This document shows, in pieces, positions 13,846-23,275 of a stretch of DNA of 64,000 nt. Origin of the DNA: Ichthyophonus hoferi (taxonomy: Eukaryota > Opisthokonta > Ichthyosporea > Ichthyophonida > Ichthyophonidae); contig NAOQ01000102.1 of the NCBI GenBank assembly GCA_002751075.1, positions 62,881 to 126,880 of the forward strand. Reading direction: 5' to 3'. The notes under the pieces are model-generated. The model saw only the letters and a list, made by a program, of their open reading frames with translations, did not search any database and was not told the DNA's origin. The position numbers and the translations under genes are program-made. How positions within the stretch are numbered: the stretch's first letter is position 1; each line of letters begins with the position of its first letter.

Positions 13846-16800
13846 TACTGCCATAATTGTACCTATGTGTGATAACACTAGCGTTTACAATGCAATGGCT
13901 GAAAGCTGTGCCCATTTATGACGTCATATTCTGAATGATGATTGGACAATCATAGAACCCATCCATATTCAATGTTCTCATTAGATTATGTTTTATGTCT
14001 AGAGTGATTCTAGACTTCATTGTAAGTATTGGGAACCTAAATGAGCCTATTGGATTAGTATCATGTCATGGGTTTTATGCATGCATTATATATGATCCTC
14101 TTAATACCCATTTCTGAGAGTACTTATCATTTCTGTAAGTTTATCTGTACGGCTGTGTTATTTTCATATTAACACACCCCTCTCCTTGGTTATTTTTGTG
14201 GCTTGTTTATGCGTGGTCGGAATCTGATTTCTTTTATTAATATTCAGATTTTTTATTCAACTTTGCTAATTAAAACATATTATTGGGATGTGTAGGATGC
14301 AGGCAATGCCCTCCGTATGGATACAGAAGGTATGGAAGACGGTGAGATCCAGGGTAACTGGGACGATGATGAGGATTTAGCCATAGAGGGAGACGAGCCT
14401 AATGAGTATGATGATATGGAGGAGGCTGTTGGTGAGGACGATGGTGAAGGTAGGAGAGGGAGTGGGGTTGTATGTGTGAGTATGTATGTATGCATTGATA
14501 CACTTGACTGCTACCACCTTGCATCTATTTCCTCTATACGTTAGATGTTCTATCAGAATCATTTGTTCTTGTATATGTTTCATGTGTTGTTCCTTGCCAT
14601 ATTCTGCTTCAACAATCTATTCCCTTTGTTTTATTTCTCTTTATTTTTTCTTTCACTAATCTTTCTTAAGCTAAATTTAATAACTAACAATATGATTGGC
14701 CAGGTGGATGGGATGTAGATGATGATATTGAACTACCCAGTGACCTGGTAGCAGAGGTGAAGACTGGAGGTGAAGGTTTCACTCCCCCTGTCAGAGGCAC
14801 ACCCTACACTCAGATCTGGGCTAGTAACTCTATCCTAGCAGGAGAGCATGTTGCTGCAGGCTCCTTTGATACAGCCATGCAGGTGAGGGGGATTATCTGG
14901 TATTTAATATGTACACCAACATCACATATATGTAAGATTTTGTAATATATTATGCTGTTTATATGTTGTATATATGTGTGTATGTTTATAATATGGTTAG
15001 TTGTATGATAGATTCTATGTGGTTTAAAATTTGTTGTATAGGCGTATTTTTTTTTTTCTATTGGATTGTTACTATTGCCATCTTGCTACTCATCAATTGG
15101 CCCAATCATTATTTTCTACTAGTAGTTTAATGATTTCCCAGCCTATAACAACGACTTGTCTTTATTTTGCGTATGAACCCAATGGTGTGATTGTATACGA
15201 CACAACCTTTTCTTGTCATTTCATCTTGTATGCTAAACCTATGGGTAACAACTGGTATAGCATTTGTTTATGTATATTAGCTACTTACTGGATTAAACCA
15301 TACATAACGGAGGTAACACCTACCTAGCTGGTATTGCTCTATAATCTATGTAGGGATAAGATTGGATGGAGCATACTAGGAGCTATCAGAACTTTGGGAG
15401 GGTGGGTTCATGGCAATGCAAATATGACTTGGAGAAGGGATTCAATGAGGGACCTGTACAATATGGTAAAATGGGTACTAACATATTGGCTACTTTTCCT
15501 CTCCTTCCCACATGCACACATACATACATACACATATACCTATCTATAGCTCCTTAACTCCCAGATTGGCGTTGTCAACTTTGAACCTCTCAAGCCCCAC
15601 TTCTTGGCTATGGTTTCGGGCACCCACACAGCCATCACTGGTCTGCCCCAGCTTCCAGCTATGATGCAACCCATTCACCGCAACTATATGTAAGCGTCTA
15701 GCTTCCCTTACGTTATATGTGTATGTGTATCATTGCTGATCTGTACTGTACTGGCAGTTCGTCATACTTCCCCATTACTGTACTGTTGTCTTTATCATTC
15801 TGATTTTATTTCCTATGCGCTCCTGTTTCTTCTTTTCAACATTTCTTATTCTAATGGTTCTTTTTATTGTAATTATTTGTGTTATTATTCCTATATGTTA
15901 TTTTTCATTTTTTTCCATCTAGTCTGATAGCCCTGTGAAGCTAGTAGCCATTTCTTTTTTCTTTCTACTAGTGAATGGTGTCTAGATGTGGCGTATATTG
16001 ACCGTTGATCCTTTAGACCTATTAATAGTGGTGCGAGTTATGTGAAACTAGCATGACTAATCCAATGTTTTGTTTGTCACTTCACAGGGAGGCTGGGCCC
16101 AGAAACGGCAAGCCACTTATCGCTATTACCTTGAAGATGTTAGTGCAGCAATTGCAGGTGATTGGTGTTGCTATGGTTTGGGGATTGTCTAATCGTAAGA
16201 TTATAACCTATAATTATAAGGAAATCATCTTAAGATATTTCTTGTGTGTTATCGTAGTGGGAGTGGGTGAGACGCCTGGCATATGTATATCATTCATCAC
16301 TGATATAGTATGGGTGGTTACCATTACCATTCCAATCATACACTTGCTGTACCAGTGTAATGGTCGTATTGGCGGGCACTATTTTATAATTGTTTATAAT
16401 TGATATATGCATACGTCTCGTATACAGTGTTACCGTAGTGCTGTCCTTAATATTGTTTTTTTTTTCTCGCCTGACAAGATATATTACATCCTCTTTAAGG
16501 CAAAATAATCTGTATTAATAATTTTTATCTTTTCATATGGTTAAACTTTTACTTACACTGGTTGGTTGTATTACAGAGCGCCTATCAGGTAACTACCCAG
16601 GGTAAATTCCAGGAGGCCATGGGTCGATTTCGTGCTATTCTTATCACCATCCCCCTGGTGGTAGTTGATACCAAGAAAGAGCTGGCCGATGTACGTTATA
16701 TATATGGGCATGGATGTGTGGATGGATAGATGAATAGAGTGGGCCAGTTATATAGAGGGATAAAGAGTATATGACCTCGCGCATAATGTAGTTAAATTGG

Positions 16801-18829
16801 TCTTTGTTTTTTTTAAATCTCTTTTATATTAGTAGTTTGGGTTGTGCAATGGTTTATTGCAGCTTCTATCGTGTCAATTGTAGATTTGTATTACCTATGC
16901 AGCAAGCATGCTTACTAGAGTAATAGAGTAAGCACTACACTATAGCTATTTTTTGCTGCTTTAATACTGTAATAATATCGATGTATTCCCCTTCTTCTTC
17001 TCTCTCTCCCTGTGCGTATGTAGGCACAAAGTCTGGCATCTATCTGCAAGGAATATATCGTTGGTATCAGTTTGGAGCTTGCTCGTAAGGAAATGCCCAA
17101 GGAATCTCTGGATGATCAGAAGAGAGTGTGTGAACTAGCCGCCTACTTTACCCACTGCAACCTACAACCTAGCCATCTCATTCTCACGGTAAGTGTTACC
17201 TTTAGGAATTTTTATTTATTTATTTGGTAATCTTCTTTGTATTTGACTCTTTCTTCATTTTACCTATATACGCACAATCTCGAGATCTTGGATCCATCTT
17301 TATTGTGTGTCTTGTTTTATTCCTTATGATGTGTGTTTGTCCGTTGCTGTAATGCCTTCTCCAATTTTGGCTTTTACTGCACTATACTATGTCTGATGCA
17401 GATTAGCCTGATCCTAAGTAGCTGAGAATCAGTTATCAGAAGATAAGCACATGAATACATGCGTTGTAAGTACACTTCAATGGAGCCGGGCGACTAGGAG
17501 ATGATTATTAACTATTAAATTACTGCAGCTGCGCACGGCCACCAATTTATTCTTCAAACTCCAAAACTATAAAACTGCCGCATCATTTGCTCGCCGTCTA
17601 TTGGAGCTTGGTCCCTCTCCTACTGTGTCTGCTCAGGTACGAAGGCTACTCTTGCAGCTTATATTGCATCTCTTTTGTACTCTTGATGTCTCTATAATGA
17701 TGTTGGTGGCGGTTAATAGGGAAAGATAAAAGAAAGACACTGTAATTTTTACTTGCCTGTGTCTAAATTTGGACTTAGCTCCTCTGCCAATGTATACACC
17801 CAGCTCCTATTGGTAGTTTTAGGTGTGACTGGAATGAGAGGGGGTAAATAACGATTAGGAAGGGTCCTTTGAAAGGTAATAATAACGTATAGGCATAAAT
17901 CGGACTATTCTCTATTGGTTGTGTTGTGACATTTGAATGCTAATACCGCATATGTACACAGATTCGTAAAATCTTGGTGGTGTGTGAAAAGACCGCCAGG
18001 GATGAAGTCAAGGTGGACTACGACGAACTCAATCCATTCACCGTGTGCTCTATCTCACATGTATGCTATGTTTACCTCCCATGCACACCTATCTATTGCA
18101 TGCATGGTTGCTGTTGGTGATGTTTTAGAAAATTTTGCAACCTGTGAATAACATGTACTGTCCTGTGAGTTTAAAGATTTTTCCTGAAATTTATGTTTAT
18201 ATTCACTTCATTGGTTAATTATTGATTTTTAATTTTTAATCTATTATTGTATTGATATAATACGTTATTTCTAATTGTTTATTAAGATACTTTTATCCCT
18301 TTTTTCACTACCCTTTGTGCTACACAAATCAATGCTGTCATATTCAAGTAATATGGACATATCACTATAGCCCGCGTATCTTTATTATCTGATGTTTTCT
18401 TTACCTCTGTTTTGTTTTTCTTGTGTTCTGTCTATAATATGCCTCACTCCCTTCCATGCATGCATATTGCACATTGCTTCATCCACTTACATACTCATTT
18501 TTGTACATCGGTTCCACCACACCTACACATAAATGAGTATATATACAACTAATCAGCATTTACGCTGTATCTTCTTTCTCTCTGATTCATCATCTCCCCT
18601 CCCCTCCCCTCCACCCACACGCGCATTTATACCATTCGTTGTTGTACTAACAGTCCTACTCCCTCAGGTGGCCATTTATAAGGGCCGACCCAGTATCAAG
18701 TGCCCCTACTGCCAGGCTACCTATGTACCCGAGCACAAGGGCAAGCTCTGTCCCGTCTGCACGCTTAGTGAGATTGGCAAGGATGCACCAATGGGCCTGC
18801 ATATAAGCCCAGCCCAACTCACCCATTAG
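1551..18829 (+). CDS. COPA: Coatomer subunit alpha (alpha-COP), 29 coding exons
   Basis: Alpha-COP is a scaffold subunit of the COPI coat; it recognises dilysine cargo and drives Golgi-to-ER retrograde vesicles at the cytosolic Golgi face. Exons read by GT-AG junctions and protein similarity: 1551-1590, 2314-2427, 3260-3414, 4128-4314, 4621-4730, 5659-5770, 6580-6751, 7230-7377, 7848-7970, 8285-8428, 8628-8768, 9031-9121, 9703-9841, 10056-10218, 10555-10632, 11027-11182, 11714-11812, 12022-12121, 12828-12980, 13577-13662, 14296-14449, 14704-14882, 15550-15689, 16088-16157, 16577-16690, 17024-17188, 17529-17636, 17962-18060, 18668-18829. They sum to 3702 nt, giving 1233 residues (human 1224), with every phase matching. 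The start [14 protein letters not shown] matches human. WD40 repeats fill about residues 1-340, then the WD-associated helical region, an acidic linker around 860-930 and the C-terminal COPI domain. The last exon has CPYC and CPVC pairs, a zinc ribbon. Confidence 0.97.
2131..2150. repeat. (AT)n microsatellite in COPA intron 1
   Basis: Ten uninterrupted AT units inside the first coding intron. Similar short AT runs recur in other introns, for example near 9640-9660 and 12599-12614. Confidence 0.8.
8506..8541. repeat. 10-bp tandem repeat in COPA intron 10
   Basis: The unit CCCACTATCA is repeated three times without error after a half unit. It is a minisatellite-like array inside the 199-nt intron between coding exons 10 and 11, and ends about 57 bp before a pair of TGACGTCA sites. 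Confidence 0.85.
8598..8624. promoter_or_regulatory. Two CRE palindromes at the end of COPA intron 10
   Basis: The octamer TGACGTCA occurs at 8598-8605 and 8617-8624, 19 bp apart. The second copy runs into the CAG of the exon 11 acceptor. TGACGTCA is the full cyclic-AMP response element bound by CREB/ATF bZIP factors. Whether these copies are bound is inference; an intronic position this close to an acceptor is unusual for an enhancer. Confidence 0.45.
13808..13843. repeat. (TTA)n microsatellite in COPA intron 20
   Basis: About twelve uninterrupted TTA units inside the intron between coding exons 20 and 21. This is the longest trinucleotide array I saw in the window. Confidence 0.85.
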
Positions 18830-18899
18830 AAGATAGAATGATTATCTATGATATGTATATGGCTTTCCTGACTGGCATCACCTGGTTGCTAGTAAACGT

Positions 18900-18905
18900 A
18901 ATAAA
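18900..18905 (+). terminator. COPA polyadenylation signal AATAAA
   Basis: A canonical AATAAA lies 70 nt after the COPA stop codon, followed within 40 nt by a T-rich stretch. It is the first such hexamer downstream of the stop, and gives a short 3' UTR. Confidence 0.7.
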
Positions 18906-19830
18906 CTACTTGTAGTGCTTTTTATTATTATTTTTTAACACCATGACATAGTTAAGCATGCCCCTGTGTGATATATATTTAGTCTCAAAGGCATTCCAAC
19001 CGAGATTTTGCTCTTTTTTTCTTCTTTTTTTTTGGAGTGGCTACCTGCTAATTGATTATATTTAGAGCGTTACAGTAGCAAAAAAGAATGCACCCTTAAC
19101 TTTCCTGTTGTTACTCTTCTACATCTAAAACTATTGCTGTCTTAGGCATCATTTACAAGTCATTGCTTTCATATAGCTCTTCGATCACATTGCCTTACGT
19201 CCTAATAATTGTCTTCTCGTGGCTTTACTGTCGTCATGCAAGGTTTTTGATAACTTGAATCATTTTATACTTAAAGTTTGAGAACCATATGTGTGACTAA
19301 GGCAGTTGTGATAGATAATTTTAATAATAATACCCGACATGCGAAAAAAAAAAAAAAAATCCCAAGAACATTATAATATAAAAATTGACCTTAACTCGGG
19401 CAAGGTCATCCGCTATATATATGTATATATATTAATAAGTCAATGAAAAGAAACCAACCAGGACCCCCATATGTGAGTTGAATCCGCCACTATTAACCTG
19501 GGCCCCCATCTCCTTATATACTGATTTTAATATCTAATATTCATGCTCTAGGCATCAATTTGCTACTATGGTTAACCTTTCTGAGTATGTTCTTCTATCA
19601 ATATCGCCCATTTATCGCCTTCTACATCATAAATAAGCACGTAGAGGATGCTGTATGTAGCAAATGCTTTTGGTTAATCCAATGAACAGGGCTTAAGTAA
19701 TTGAGATATAGAATTAACCAACGAAAAGCTATCATTACTATATATATATATACCTTCTATAGAGACTATATTTTGGAACAGTCTACCCCGCCAATCCTAG
19801 CACTCCGACTATTACAGGTATATTTCAGCA
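18906..19830. other. Spacer between convergent genes
   Basis: The stretch lies between the 3' ends of COPA (+) and the 387-residue orphan gene (-). It has a TTTATT at about 18921 (a polyadenylation hexamer on the minus strand, though far from the orphan stop), an A-run near 19345 and AT microsatellite pieces near 19420 and 19740. I see no coding frame. Confidence 0.5.
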
Positions 19831-20994
19831 TCACCCAGGAATATCCACTACTGATGGAGGAGTGCCGTGTTTATTGCTAGCTTCAGGGGACAACCTTCCT
19901 GGTGGCATCTCTAGGCGTGAATGAAGATGATGTGCAAACTGTTTGTCAAAGGTGCGTTCTAGAGCTAATCGCAAGTCCTTGTCTAATTGCTTCCAGGCCT
20001 TCATTGGTGATATGGTGGTAGCACCAGGATTGAAAGAGTTTTCTTCCATCTTTTCCCTCTGCTGTGAAGCTTTGGATCTGGTACTTCGAAGTGATGGGGG
20101 TTGGGACCAGTTGCCATCACCAGCCTGCTGTCTGTCCTCATGCCCAATAGACTCTATCTCGATTGCAACTGCGTCGTTATCTTCGGGTGAAGTATTACTC
20201 TCTATGTCATATTCCTGTTGTCTGTTGATATTCTCGAAGCTGTTTTCGCTTCCCATTCTACTCCTGGGCATACTGGTATGAGTGTCATTCTCTTTTTCGG
20301 TCGACTTTTTAAAGAGTGAGGCTAAAGGGATATCTCTTCCTCCTCCCAAGTAATAGGCTTCCCAAACCTTTTCGAAATTCCCCGGACTCATGGTCAACTG
20401 TCGGTAGGCTGCCAATTCATGTACACCGAAACTAACCATATGTTGGAGGTCTTCATCGCTCTGAGCAACAATACACTCTACTGGCTTCCCTGTGGCAATG
20501 TTGATCTGGCGAATGGGGCTGTATCCACGGCAATGCAAGAGAGTAACACCAACCTTAGCATATGTACTATCTACTTGCTTACGTAGAACTGGAATGCAAA
20601 AGAACCAGTCACGCTCAGGTTTGAATTGGTAAGTTGATTCAGAAATCTTTGGTGGAGAAATAAGACTGGTCTTATCTGTAGACTGCTGAGCTGATTCTTT
20701 ATATTCTCTTTTTGGCAACTTCAAAGAGCTTCGACTAAAGGGAAGAACGGTCAGTTGACGAAGACTTGCTACTCTGGGTAATGATGGTGATGACCAACTG
20801 TTGAGTATACCGAGGTCAGGCTGGGATCCTGTTGTCCGTTCCTTGTGAGGCACTAGGCCAGAGGATGCATAGTTGCCAAAATTAAACCTAGATTTATTTT
20901 TGGGTGTTCTAACAGGAGAAGTTATTAATATAGGAATTGATGCTCTTTCTTGCGACATGTTCATGCCGATAATGACTGTATCTTCTTGTGACAT
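19831..20994 (-). CDS. Unrecognised 387-residue protein, single exon
   Basis: I do not recognise this protein. The frame is open for about 390 codons with a mixed, non-A+T-driven composition, which argues for real coding sequence. The first ATG is at 20994; the frame extends only a few codons further up without another ATG. The first ~120 residues are rich in Ser, Pro and basic residues and look disordered. A compact core of about residues 125-235 opens with RDWFFCIPVLRKQ and contains LLHCRGYSPIRQINIATGKP; it looks like a folded domain. An acidic low-complexity stretch follows, then a basic tail with KAWKQLDKDLRLALERTF, probably helical. No signal peptide or membrane segment is seen. It converges on COPA and has CCAAT boxes and a CRE upstream. 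Confidence 0.75.
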   Translation of the reverse strand: MSQEDTVIIGMNMSQERASIPILITSPVRTPKNKSRFNFGNYASSGLVPHKERTTGSQPDLGILNSWSSPSLPRVASLRQLTVLPFSRSSLKLPKREYKESAQQSTDKTSLISPPKISESTYQFKPERDWFFCIPVLRKQVDSTYAKVGVTLLHCRGYSPIRQINIATGKPVECIVAQSDEDLQHMVSFGVHELAAYRQLTMSPGNFEKVWEAYYLGGGRDIPLASLFKKSTEKENDTHTSMPRSRMGSENSFENINRQQEYDIESNTSPEDNDAVAIEIESIGHEDRQQAGDGNWSQPPSLRSTRSKASQQREKMEENSFNPGATTISPMKAWKQLDKDLRLALERTFDKQFAHHLHSRLEMPPGRLSPEASNKHGTPPSVVDIPG

Positions 20995-21071
20995 TATTGT
21001 AGCCACACTTGCAATTATGAAAATAAGAGCGAGTCAATTTGTAATATAGGCAATGATCTGTAGCAATGTAC

Positions 21072-21175
21072 ATTGGCGATATAGATTACATTGAATCGAT
21101 TAGGCTCATATCAGTGACTCTTATAGATGGATCAATATGATTGGCAACCAGGGTCTGATAAAAGTACTGACGTCA
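21072..21175 (-). promoter_or_regulatory. Putative promoter elements of the 387-residue gene
   Basis: Upstream of the 20994 start, on the minus strand, are CCAAT pentamers at 21072-21076 and 21140-21144 and a full TGACGTCA palindrome at 21168-21175. CCAAT boxes within about 80-150 bp of a start are typical NF-Y sites, and CREs often pair with them. No clear TATA box is seen. Binding is inferred from motif and position only. Confidence 0.4.
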
Positions 21176-21560
21176 TACGATCATCTTAAATGTGGAATTC
21201 TTAAGTTCATGTATCGTACTATGATAGATTGGCACAAACTAGTACCCAGAATTGGTAACTATTAAATTAAAAACTCTGTCAAATTATTATTTTTAAAAGA
21301 AACCAATATATGTACAATGAAAATGCGTATAATATTGCTTCCAGGGCTGTAGCTTAATGTACGTGTTTCATCTTGTTAAGCGTTTAATGGGAATGCATTC
21401 CTTTATAGCAAGCCACTGAAAAAAATTGATGGGCGTCAGTACACTGTTTTCTATTGGATATGAATGGCGTTACATAAGAAAACCAGTCTAATGATCTAGA
21501 TTAAGCAGATGCTAACGAACGTGTTTATATTAAATACAAATTCATGCATAGCCTTTTTGT

Positions 21561-21750
21561 TAACATCTACCAATTCAAGTGATAAGCGGAACTTCAGCAC
21601 ATAAAGCCGTCCCTGCCAAGCAGAGAGCATCCCTTTGTGACCCTCCCCACTCCGTCATTTAAAAACACTTCCTCGACATCTGCCATAGAGGAATCATCCT
21701 CCGCTGAGGCAAAGTCAGTATCGGATACGAAACGAATTCAGAAAACATAG
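21561..21750. repeat. Direct repeat copy 1 flanking a foldback
   Basis: About 190 bp matching 22225-22412 in the same orientation. Shared blocks include GCGGAACT, CAGCACATAAAGC, CGTCATTT and GAGGAATCATCCTCC. The two copies differ mostly by transitions. On the minus strand both can be read in part as an acidic peptide with EDDSSM and a following EVF, so this may be a remnant of the 5' end of a transposase gene; the family is not recognised. Confidence 0.7.
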
Positions 21751-21950
21751 CCGATGTAGACGAGAAGACTTCCAGTATCTTCCAATCAAACAATGAAACG
21801 AGAGGAGAAGACGGTCTGCAAAATTACAAATATTTTGAGAAGAAAACATCCTATGATACAAATCTTAAAATTCCTTAGCAAGATACAAGGCGACATTGAA
21901 TCCATAAATTTATATTCTTTTGAGGGCCTTTTACTTGCAACTTTTTCTTT

Positions 21951-22213
21951 CTTATCTACTCCCATATACCGAAGTATGGTCTTAGGAGTATATTAAGGTG
22001 AACGTTTAGTAATCTTTCTAAATAACAATTTCCTTAACGTCATGACAGCACTAAGAAGCAATAACTAAACCTATCAAAAAAATTAGTTTGAGTATTAATT
22101 GCTGTTTTTCATTGTTGCAATGATATTGAGAAAAACGCCAATTTAGAAAGAGTGCTAAACGCTCTCTTTAATATACTCCTAAGACCATACTTCGGTACAT
22201 GGGAGTAGATAAG
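21951..22213. repeat. Foldback element with 73-bp inverted repeats
   Basis: The arms at 21951-22023 and 22141-22213 are reverse complements over 73 bp with only a handful of mismatches; both contain AAGACCATACTTCGG (on opposite strands) and end in CTTATCTACTCCC / GGGAGTAGATAAG. The 117-bp loop shows no coding frame. The size and structure fit a MITE or foldback derivative of a DNA transposon. I could not define a target-site duplication. The direct repeat pair lies outside both arms. Confidence 0.75.
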
Positions 22214-22224
22214 AAAACAGATAG

Positions 22225-22412
22225 CATTATCTACCGATTCGAGTTAGGCAAGCGGAACTCCAGCACATAAAGCTGTCCCGACCCAGCGGAGAGTATTAAT
22301 TTTTGACCCTTCCCCACCGTCATTTGAAAACACTTCGTCAACATCTAGCATGGAGGAATCATCCTCCACTGGCCCAGAGTCAGTATTAGAAACAAATTTT
22401 GTTGAAGGAAAG
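22225..22412. repeat. Direct repeat copy 2 flanking a foldback
   Basis: Second copy of the 21561-21750 repeat, starting about a dozen bases outside the right foldback arm. On the minus strand it keeps a longer open acidic reading (NTDSGPVEDDSSM and onward) than copy 1, so copy 1 looks more decayed if the sequence was once coding. The link to the foldback element is inferred from position. Confidence 0.7.
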
Positions 22413-22871
22413 GTTTTTCCCATCTGTCATTCAACATATAACTTCATTCAAAATATATACATATTGTAGATTTATTCTTCTCTCAGTAGTAAACCTTAAC
22501 CGTAGGACAAACCCATTGTATGGTATTCTGCGAGTCAAACCAAGTCACCTGACCCGCGATTAAAAGTCCCAAGCCTGACTAAAATAACTAACCAAGTGTC
22601 TCATCATTTAATTAGATTGGTTGCCAAGAATGACGTTTTATCAGTCAAAACCAGAAATAAGTATTGCTCACCTGGTCAATATATTAAAATATTGATTGCT
22701 GTTACAAGATCGTTAACTGTAACAAATGACCACATAGTTCGGCTAATCTTTGATAGCAAGCGGTAATGTAATGATCAATTTTATTTTAGTTAATCAAATA
22801 CCATGCTGTAATAAGTAGATCGATTCTTGTCAATACATAGTGTATATATATGTGTGCATGCTTTTACTGAG

Positions 22872-22929
22872 TGAGGAAATATAATGATTCGTCCTCCAAA
22901 TGAGGAAATGTGTTGATTCCTGCTCTAAA
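22872..22929. repeat. 29-bp tandem duplication
   Basis: Two adjacent 29-bp units, 22872-22900 and 22901-22929, both beginning TGAGGAAAT and ending AAA. They match at roughly three quarters of positions. They lie about 120-180 bp upstream of the TATA box at 23048, so they could be duplicated upstream control sequence; that is speculation. Confidence 0.55.
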
Positions 22930-23001
22930 TAGGGACACAATTATTTATGTATTGCGATAAGATTGGACAATTCTGATGGATAACCTTGTGATTTTGATTA
23001 G

Positions 23002-23056
23002 CCAATAATAATGTTCTATAGCCAGCCAATGGTAGAGATCCTGTAACTATATAAAG
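23002..23056 (+). promoter_or_regulatory. CCAAT-CCAAT-TATA promoter-like module
   Basis: CCAAT pentamers lie at 23002-23006 and 23026-23030, then TATATAAAG at 23048-23056, with another inverted CCAAT near 22965. The order and spacing match a pol II core promoter, predicting a start near 23080. The segment from the second CCAAT through the TATA box is nearly identical to a minus-strand segment at 63213-63247. Confidence 0.55.
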
Positions 23057-23275
23057 TTATTTCATAAATTTTGAGTTCAGATAGTACATTGCTTAGGCAT
23101 ACTTTTTAAGACAAGTCGTGCCGACTAGTGTAATAATAAAAATATATCTTAGCATATCTGTACTCCGGGATATGAAGAGATACTTTAAAATGCCCTTTAA
23201 TGTGGTATTTTCTCAGCTTCTAAACGAATATAGGTCACAAGAACGCTCGTGTCTCTACTTTTTATTCCCAACCAT
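23021..23275 (+). repeat. Promoter-bearing dispersed repeat, copy 1
   Basis: About 240 bp co-linear with 62993-63249 in reverse orientation. Matching blocks: CCAGCCAATGGTAGAG through the TATA box, then ACATTGCTTAGGCAT about 32 bp after the TATA, then TAATAATAAAAAT followed by TTAGCATATCTG, and finally CTTCTAAACGAATATAG and GTCTCTACTT. The spacer between TATA and the predicted start is not conserved, whereas the predicted transcript is. The shared blocks do not keep one reading frame in both copies, so a protein is unlikely. It could be a noncoding RNA gene family, or a promoter-bearing piece of a mobile element such as a lone LTR. Confidence 0.65.

Noticed and set aside
15334-15480. Possible extra COPA exon in intron 22, with open frames in two phases
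   Set aside because: The exon at 15550 begins LLNSQIGVV, which joins directly to exon 22 in phase and matches human LLHDQVGV; adding another exon would insert unrelated sequence.
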